DNA from: Chromera velia
Lineage: Eukaryota > Sar > Chromeraceae
Direction: 5' to 3'
DNA length: 29,697 nt
Assembly: GCA_018398765.1 (NCBI GenBank)
Contig: JAHBMJ010001215.1
Location: 3,654-33,350 of the forward strand
Within the stretch, counting starts at the first letter, position 1, and every line of letters begins with the position of its first letter. The translations under genes and the position numbers were made by a program. Below, piece by piece: positions 19,942-27,010 of this stretch. The notes beneath the pieces were generated by a model. It saw only the letters and a program-made list of their open reading frames with translations. It did no database searches and was not told where the DNA came from.

Positions 19942-20295
19942 TCTGGGATTCGCGACAGCCAACTGTGCTAACATTGTTGGCCTTCAAAGAGTGGCTCAGG
20001 TGTGAGCACCGCAAGAGGAGACTCGCATGGTCTCCCTACAACCAGTTCCTGGTCATGAAAACCAAGCCAAAGGAAGGTCCTGGTTCACACGGTATATTTG
20101 AGGTCAGCTGGATACATCTTTCTAGTATTTGTTCGACTGTTTGTTCGAGTGTTTGATCGACTGTTTAATTGCTCAAGTGTTTGTTCAAGTGTTTGTTCGC
20201 GTGTTTGTTTGACTGTTTGTTACTGTTTGTTCGACTGTTTGCAGGACTTTGTCAACAAGCTCTATAAGCAGATTTCCAGGGCCATGCGATTTTAA
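19942..20295 (+). CDS. possible 3' end of an unrecognised host gene (two exons)
   Basis: Two blocks have coherent splice signals. Exon A is 19942-20102, after TTTGTGCAG and before GTCAGC; it reads FKEWLRCEHRKRRLAWSPYN and ends GPGSHGIFE. Exon B is 20245-20295, after TGTTTGCAG; it reads DFVNKLYKQISRAMRF and ends in TAA. The phases agree (exon A ends on a codon boundary). The joined 70-residue tail is basic and plausible as protein, but I cannot place it in a family. Upstream exons are not visible and may have been separated by the gypsy insertion. It may be chance. Confidence 0.35.
20125..20241. repeat. TGTTTGTTCGAC-type minisatellite
   Basis: About ten degenerate units of 8-12 bp (TGTTTGTTCGAC, TGTTTGTTCAAG). 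It lies in the intron between the two possible exons and runs up to the TTTGCAG acceptor, as microsatellites do in the RtcB introns. Confidence 0.75.
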
Positions 20296-20719
20296 AGACT
20301 GTCTGGCGGCCCAGGGCCTCAATTCAACAAGCTTGAGAATAGTAGTACCTGGATTCTTTGTGCGTATGATCCCATCAAAAGTGAATGGAGGGGATTGAGA
20401 ATGTCACGCGCCGCCGTCACCTAGGATACTTAGGCGGAGCGAGCCTGGAAAACTGCATCAGTGGCACCATCTCCGGCACGGACGTCTTTAGGGACCAAGA
20501 CCGGCCAGCACATAGCACTACATGCAATACGGATAGACGGGACCGCTCCAATCGGATTTCAAAGCTGCATGGCACGCGGTGTTCAACAATTGGATTTTAA
20601 CCGTCGGAAATTCATTTTCCTTTAGATCGATCAAAATCGATGGATCAAATTGAGACTTCCAGCAGTTTGATGGATTGTTTTAGATTTGATATTCTTCCTA
20701 GCATTCTTTTTTTCTATGC

Positions 20720-20726
20720 ATAAACT
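20720..20726. repeat. target-site duplication ATAAACT, left copy (element 2)
   Basis: ATAAACT precedes the left LTR and recurs at 25913-25919 after the right LTR. If the LTR is taken two bases longer, the duplication is AAACT (5 bp). Confidence 0.75.
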
Positions 20727-21219
20727 TGTGACGTTCCACCTATCTGACTCTGGGTAGAATTTAGCTAAAGGGCGTAACGTTTGTGAAGGGTTTTTGAGTA
20801 AGTCGACAGCCTAGAGCAATATGATGAGTTAACAATGTGAGAAACTTGCGATGGTTTGCTTTAGCAGCAGAATGATTGAGAGTGTTGGAGTCACTTTGGA
20901 AGAAGTGTTTTAATATGGATAACATCAAATCCACTCCTTGATCATAGAAAGTTAGTTGCTCGATTTGATTGATCTAGAATCGTAAAAAGCTTTGGTTGTT
21001 GATTGTTATTTCTTCTTTTCTTCTCATCTACATCAATTTAATGATTTTGTTCATGCTTTTCTTCTTTTCTTCCTTATTTCCTTCGGAATTTCTTCCTTTC
21101 TTCCGTGAAGAATCACTGAAGATTTCTTTGTTTCTTCTTTTCTTTTTTCTTAAACGTTTCTTTTATTTTTCTTTCTTGTTGTTTTTCTTTCTTTCTTTTT
21201 CTTTCAGACTGCATATTTT

Positions 21220-21275
<56 letters not shown>

Positions 21276-21492
21276 TTTTTTTCTTTCTGCATGCTTTTCT
21301 TTCTTTCTTTCCTTTTCTTTCTGTATGTTTTTCTTTCTTTCTTGAACCAACCGACTATCAATAACTCATGCAGAGTAAAACACGAACAAACAGGTCAATA
21401 ACTCAATCTTTTGATAAGAGATTTTAATATCAGTTGCGAGGCTACTCAGTTTACTCTACATCTAGGACTCTAGGTCAACTGAGGAGGCCGCA
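20727..21492 (-). repeat. left LTR of element 2 (3' LTR in element orientation)
   Basis: 766 bp, matching 25191-25912 over its length. It contains a (CTTT)n tract at about 21170-21345 which is longer than in the partner LTR and accounts for most of the length difference. Confidence 0.9.
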
Positions 21493-22879
21493 ATACTTGG
21501 TCATCGTACATCTACGGTCACTTATCTTCGCGTTTTCAAAATTGATGTTCCCCGTCTCGTCTCCCTTGCATGGTTCTTGTAGTTGATGTGGGCGAGGTTG
21601 TCTTTGAGAGATGTGTGTTCCTGGGACCAACTTGAAGGTGGTTCCGTTGTGCGTCCGGTACTTGTCCCTAATGGTTTGAGCAGTCTTTTTGATGGTTACT
21701 GGAAATCAAGGTCAGTCACTGTGGGTGTTTTGCTTCACTGTATTCCCCCCTTCTCGCCCTTTCCCCCCCCTTTTCGCACTTTTTACATCTGTGTGGCTGT
21801 TAGCCTAGCTGTTAGCCTTAAAGTTTGCTCTAGGTGGTCAAGCTTGTTCTTATTTATGACTCAGCATGGAAATATTCTATTGCATGCTTGGGGTAGCGTG
21901 ATTAGCTAGCGCGCGTGAGTCTGTGTGAGAGAAATTGTCTGACCTTCGTTTTATTTGGGTTATAGATCCATTTGCCTTCCTTTTGAATCTTTGGGTTGCT
22001 TCTCCACTTTTCCTCTTTTTACTTTTTCTTTTATCTACCCTGTTCTTATTTACTGTGGATTAGGTCGGGGGAAAGGGACATGTAGGGGAGAGGAGGGATA
22101 GAGAAAGTTAAATTTCTGGCCTTAATCCATGACGGCCGACTGTCTAACCTTCATGCCCCCATGTCGTCAGACTCTCCTTTCTATTCTCAATTGCCCTGTG
22201 TTTGTTTCTGGCTGTTTGCTTCCCATCTGCCTCGTGCGTACCAATGCTTTCCAAGTTTTTGTGCCGTGATATGCCAGAGAGGAAGGGAGGGAGAAAGAGA
22301 GACGAGAGGGGAGGGAGAGGAGTAAGATGTTAACGGCAGTTTATCTAACCTGCATATTGCAGTACCGTCTCCCTTCCTTTCTCAGCTACTATATATTCAT
22401 TCTGGGTGCTTGTTTCTTATCTATATTGTTTCTACCAATTTTTTGCATGGCTTTGTGTCATAATGTGAAAAGAGGGGTAGACTAGGGGGTGGAGGGAAGA
22501 GATCGAGGAGATATGATCGGTTTTCTTATCCTTTCTTTCAATTACTTTTATTCTTGTCTGCCCTATAAACTGCATGAGGGTAGTAAAGTGGGAGAGACTG
22601 GGGCGAGTGCATGGAATCGAGAAATTCACGGGGTAAGAAAGGACGTTCAACATAATCAGGATCCCTGCTTTTCCCTACTGCAGTGAGCTGTATAAGAAGA
22701 TGGGGCACTGGGCAGAGGATGGAAGGGCAAGCGTTTTCCTTGTCAGTTTGTCGGTGATGTTTTCCTGCCGGTTGATTGCCAAGTGCAGGGACTGTACCAG
22801 AACTTCATGTTGCCCTATCGTTACTCGCGCTGTTTCATTGTCTCTCGTTGGGTGCGTTTTCTTTCTCTCCCCCCATCCC
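21493..22879 (-). other. 3' internal region of element 2, no recognised coding
   Basis: About 1.4 kb between gag and the 3' LTR on the - strand. It contains purine/pyrimidine-biased stretches and a diverged tandem duplication (22142-22500). No pol motif is seen. Confidence 0.5.
22142..22500. repeat. diverged tandem repeat of about 200 bp in element 2
   Basis: Two units start with TCTAACCTTCAT at about 22144 and TCTAACCTGCAT at about 22345. Each is followed by a TTCTGG...TACCAAT block and then a GA-rich block. Similarity is about two thirds by eye. Confidence 0.45.
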
Positions 22880-23837
22880 CTTTTCAAATGTGCTCGTTTC
22901 TCAACAGCGACCACGTCGCAGCTGATCTGCAGCTGCTTGGGCGAATTGGTTGATGATGTTTTACAACTTTTCAGGGATGCGCTTCTCGCTGAGCTCCGCC
23001 TGTCTTTGCTTGAGCGCATTGATACGTCTACCCTTTACAGAGCGGTCTTCCTCTCCGAGATGGGGTCTTCGCACAATGTCCTCCCATTTTCTGAGGTTAG
23101 CTTGTAGTTCTTCAAAGGAGGTGTACGTGTCCCTCTCCATAATTTAGATGTGGATGCTAGTGTGGATGCGGTCATCCTCGAGGCCGTTAGTGAAGGCAAC
23201 TAACGCGTTCGTATCATCGGTAGGCTGGTTGGCGCTTTCGCAAAGCTCCTTGAATCTGTTCCCGTACTCCGAAAGGGTTTCATCCATTTTCTATGTGATG
23301 TGGAGGAGATTCCTTCTTCAGCAATCTTTTTCCCTAGCGTCAATACCGTATTTCTTCATGAACAGCTTTTGGAGGGCGTCTTCTGTTAGGATTGTAGAGA
23401 GCCGACTTAGAGATTGTCTTTTATACCACATTCTTGCCGGGCCTGTGAGGACGGTTGGTAGTAGTTGGTAGGTAGATATCTCTTAAGTCTTCTATCCATC
23501 CCAGCCGTCTGTGCAGACGGAGGAGGGAGTTTTAGAAGTAGCAGGACATAAACTGGTTTCCATCGAACGTGGGTAACTCCATATGCATGCGTGGCAGGCC
23601 CATTGATGATTTGCTTGCACTCTTGTCAAGGTTGCTGGTTTTATTTGTTTGGTGGGTTTTTGGCTTCCTTTTCTGTATGGGTTCGCTCTCTTCTTCTGCT
23701 GCTGTTTGGGTTCCGTTTCCCTTCTCGGGTTGTTGGAACTCAACGACGGCTGTCCCATCTTCATTCACGTATACTTTCACTCCCATCTGTTCAAGTTCCT
23801 TAACTACTTCCCTATTGATCTCAATTTTATGCGGCAT
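22880..23837 (-). pseudogene. gag: decayed gag of element 2
   Basis: The start is ATG at 23837-23835 (MPHKIEINREVVKELEQMGV), followed by a Lys/Gln-rich linker and the segment MELPTFDGNQF. TAA at 23534 follows, a frameshift lies near 23440-23450, and one frame then carries a retrotransposon capsid-type core: LTEDALQKLFMKKYGIDARE, ETLSEYGNRFKELCESANQP, NALVAFTNGLEDDRIHTSIH and YTSFEELQANLRKWEDI. The order (short helix, E-Y-x-x-R-F-K-E-L, then the F-x-x-G-L motif) is that of Ty3-type Gag. Stops within this frame are TGA 23320, TAG 23293, TAA 23146, TAA 22963 and TGA 22903 (first base on -). No zinc knuckle is seen. The family match is from motif memory only. Confidence 0.8.
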
Positions 23838-25170
23838 GGTGTTGGTTAAGCCTGGTTGCTAGTAACACTAACTGAACTTGCTGTTCAGGTCCTGGGAGTA
23901 CTGCTGGTGGGTCTTCTTACTGGTTTTGGTTATTAATTTTCCCCTTCCCTTTCTTTGTTGCTTTCTACAGGTTCTCTTCTACAAGTTTCACGTCTGGGAT
24001 GGCTTTGTTCGACCAACTCCTCATCATCGGCATCTTGGCTGTTGTTCTTGTTGGTAGGGCTGAGCAGAGGGTTTTTCTAGGCAACCTTGAGGATTTGTCT
24101 CCACGATAGATCTAGTTCCCACTAATTGATCTCGTTCAATTCATCAATGTCCGGTGGGAATCCGAAGCTTCTTTGTAAGTTGTTTGGTCGGGGTACGTTT
24201 GGGGTTGGTGATCGGGGTGATGCTTCCGCTGAGCGTCTGGTGCGACAGCATCTAGGTAGTTGGCAATTTTAATTGAAGTAGAGGCAGTCATCGTTAACTT
24301 CAGAAGTGTGGGGTCCAAGTAGAGTTTGGGGTGTTCTGTTGACATATGGTGAGGCAGAGCGCGTTTGGGGGTCGATAATCTCTGTTCGGGCTGACGACGG
24401 GGCGTTGAAGTGTGGCGCATACAGTGCTTGGAGGAATATAAGGTTTAAGTCAAGTGTGAAGAGGTTGCGTACTGTGTGGGGTTGTGTGGTTCCTGTTTGG
24501 TCGTTGTTTAGTCTTATGCTTATACTGGAGTGGGGTTGCTAGTGACGACGTCTAGTTGAAGGCGGAGGGCTATGTTGTTTTCACGTGGGGGTCCAGTGGA
24601 GTTGGGGTTCGACATCCACACTTTTCCATGAATTTGTGAATTGGGCAGCGCTTCGCGGCCTGCTCTGGTTGTTTTGTTTTGTTCTCTTACAGGGAAGGAC
24701 AGAGAAAAGAAATACAAATAGACAGCGCTTCATGGTTGGCTTTTGCTGTTCTCTGTTTCCTGTCGAAGGTAAAGTTGATGAGGCAGAGTCTTCTGTCCGC
24801 TGGAGGATCTTTTTGGCAGTGAGGAAGGCTGAGGTGAAGGCGTTGATGCGTACTTTTAGACGTTTAGGTTTTCGAGGCCGGGATGTGTCTTGATGGGAGT
24901 GTTCCTTCGTTTTTTATCGGATTTGAAGGCCTTTGTGGTGGGGAGGTGTTCTTTCTGTAGGCGTTTGTATCGGAGTAGAGGGGCGTCTCTCTTGAGTCTT
25001 TACAACCAGTGTTTGGTCAGCGCTTCGCGGTAAGCTGATTGCAGTGTCTATGGGGGCAAACGTCTTTTGGGGACGACAAAAGGGAATGGAGACACAAGGG
25101 GAAGGGAAGGATATAACAGGTTGGATGGTGTCGTTTTCAGAAGGTTGCTTGCTGTTAGGACAGCGTGAGA
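23838..25170 (-). other. leader region of element 2
   Basis: About 1.3 kb between the primer-binding site and gag on the - strand. Open stretches are Thr/Pro/Gln-rich and broken by stops; none is recognised. It may be untranslated leader or a decayed N-terminal coding part. Confidence 0.5.
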
Positions 25171-25188
25171 TCGAACGTGGCGTCACCA
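25171..25188 (-). other. primer-binding site of element 2
   Basis: On the - strand TGGTGACGCCACGTTCGA starts two bases after the LTR terminal CTACA. The TGG start is diagnostic for pairing with a tRNA CCA end; the tRNA is not identified. It sets the element's orientation independently of gag. Confidence 0.75.
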
Positions 25189-25190
25189 CT

Positions 25191-25912
25191 TGTAGCGGTC
25201 CACCTATCTGACTCCGGGTAGAATTTAGCTAAAGGGCGTAACGTCTGTGAAGGGTTTTTGAGTGAGTCGACAGCCTAGAGCAATATGATGAGTTAACAAT
25301 ATGAGGAACTCGCGATGGTTTGCTTTAGCAGCAGAATGATTGAGAGTGTTGGAGTTACTTTGGAAGAAGTGTTTTAACGTGGATGATATCAAATCCACTC
25401 CTTGATCATAAAAAGTTAGTTGCTTGATCTAATTGATCTAGAATCGTGAAAAGCTTTGGTTATTGATTGTTATTTCTTTTTTTCTTCCTATCCACATCAA
25501 TTTAATGATTTTGTTCATGCTTTTCTTCTTTTCTTCCTTATTTCCTTTAGAATTTCTTCTTTTCTTCCGTGAAGATTTCTTTGTTTCTTCTTTTTTTTTT
25601 TCTTTCTTATTGTTTTAAATTTCTTTTTTCTTGTTTTTCTTTCTTTTTTTTTCTTTCAGACTGCGTGTTTTTCTTTCTTTCTTTCTTTCTTTTTCTGCAT
25701 GCTTTTCTTTCTTTCTTTCTTTCTTTTTTTCTTTTTCTTTCTGCATGTTTTTCTTTCTTTTTTGAACTAACCGACTATCAATAACTCATACAGAGTAAAA
25801 CATAAACAAACAGGTCAATGACTCGATCTTTTGACAAGAGATTTTGATATCAGTTGTGAGGCTACTCAGTTTACTCTAGATTTAGAACTCTAGGTCAGCT
25901 GAGAAGGCCGCA
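25191..25912 (-). repeat. right LTR of element 2 (5' LTR in element orientation)
   Basis: 722 bp, direct repeat of 20727-21492. Internal (CTTT)n tracts at about 25640-25765 are shorter and more interrupted than in the other copy. The ATAAACT duplication follows at 25913-25919. Confidence 0.9.
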
Positions 25913-25919
25913 ATAAACT

Positions 25920-26674
25920 TTAAAACGGCGTTTGTATCCGTCTAGGTGTCCGTCTGTCTGACTATCTGTGTGTCTGTCCGTCAAGAAGAAACGTGCGTTG
26001 AGGTAGATATTTAATTTAGATCGCCTCCTATCATCAACGTTAGCCCTGTTGACGGGTAGAATTAGGATTAGGGTTTATGTTCCGGGTTCTTCGGTAGTCT
26101 ACTGCCAGGGGTAGGCGGGTAAAAAATTAAATTGCAGACCTACTTATTAAATCTAGGAATTCCTCAAGCAACTTTACCAACTTTTCTGTGTCTTCTCTCC
26201 TCTGCCTGGATGCAAACTAATGCAAACAATATGTTAAAGAATCTAAGAGTTGCATATCGAAGATGATCCGTCTCTAGCTCAATTGAAACAACGTTGAGCC
26301 TGTTTAGTGATGAATATGTCCATATCTATCCCTAGATCCATCCGTTCATTCGTTCACATATTTATTTAGTAAATAAATAAGTCAATAAATACTGAGCGCA
26401 TTGGTAAGCAAGCGAACCACTGAAGAAGAAAAAAAGGAAAGTAAATAGTTTTGTGGTCCGAGAGATTCTTGGACTATCTCAGACAATCCTGAAGAATCCC
26501 GGAGAATCTTTGGCGGATTTCCGTACATGCATTTCTGGAGCCGCTTGATGTACTCATTGCCTCGGGGGGCAGCTCAGCTCTGCTGAGATCAGCCGAGAGG
26601 CCCTGAGATCGTATACATTCGTATAACGCATTTTTTCATTTTTAGGGGGGGTCACTTCTATCTCTGTCTATCAC
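25920..26674. other. spacer with repeat remnants, no gene recognised
   Basis: It contains the second copy of a dispersed motif (26074-26106), an AT-rich hairpin around 26360-26382 (TATTTATTT / TAAATAAATA) and no coding sequence I can support. Confidence 0.5.
26074..26106 (+). repeat. dispersed repeat fragment, copy 2
   Basis: TTTATGTTCCGGGTT, then AGTCTACTGCC at the same spacing as in 2174-2206. It is preceded by ATTAGGATTAGGG, which resembles a telomere-like word but is too short to call. Confidence 0.6.
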
Positions 26675-27010
26675 GGTGTCTACCCCCCTGACACTTAAGG
26701 CTACTTAAAATTTTGTGCCGCTCAAAAATCTATTTTTAAAAGGCCGCGCCGCAGGCGCGGCCTATATCTTGAAAAGCTGTGCCATAAGCATAGCCTATGT
26801 CATATACGGCCTAGGCCTTAAAACATATACGGGGCCGCGCGGTGCTCCGTAAAGGCAGCGCATCGCGTCGCGCGTAAAATAAATTTTGGTAGTACGAAAT
26901 GGTGCCGCCGCTCAAAAATCCTAAGTTAAAATTAAGTGCCGCTCAAAAATCCAATCTTGAAAAATGTTTTTAAGAGCAGCTTGGAGTGTCAAGGGGGTAA
27001 CAGTGTCACC
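26675..27010. mobile_element. MITE-like element with inverted ends
   Basis: The left end GGTGTCTACCCCCCTGACAC (26675) and the complement of the right end (26985-27010; GGTGACACTGTTACCCCCTT) form imperfect inverted repeats around a 336-bp body. The body has three copies of GCCGCTCAAAAATC (26717, 26907, 26938) and a GC hairpin (26742-26762). The ends are near the CACT(G/A) type used by CACTA elements, but no clean target duplication was found, so the class is open. Confidence 0.5.
26742..26762. repeat. GC-rich perfect hairpin
   Basis: GGCCGCGCC, loop GCA, GGCGCGGCC: a nine-pair perfect stem in an AT-rich background, inside the MITE-like element. Confidence 0.8.

Larger units (their letters stand above)
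20727..25912 (-). mobile_element. gag-only LTR retroelement (element 2), minus orientation
   Basis: 5186 bp with two direct LTRs (20727-21492 and 25191-25912), a flanking duplication and, reading on the - strand, a primer-binding site, a leader of about 1.3 kb, a decayed gag and about 1.4 kb with no recognisable protein. I looked for protease, RT, RNase H and integrase motifs on the - strand and saw none, so it appears non-autonomous, comparable to gag-carrying or large non-coding LTR derivatives described in plants. On the - strand the LTRs read TG...CA. Confidence 0.88.

Noticed and set aside
24306-24893. + strand open frames in the leader of element 2
   Set aside because: Antisense to the element and without recognisable motifs; orientation of LTRs, primer site and gag is minus.
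26061-26077. Telomere-type repeat (TTAGGATTAGGGTTT)
   Set aside because: Only about two degenerate units, internal, next to a dispersed repeat; too short to mean anything.
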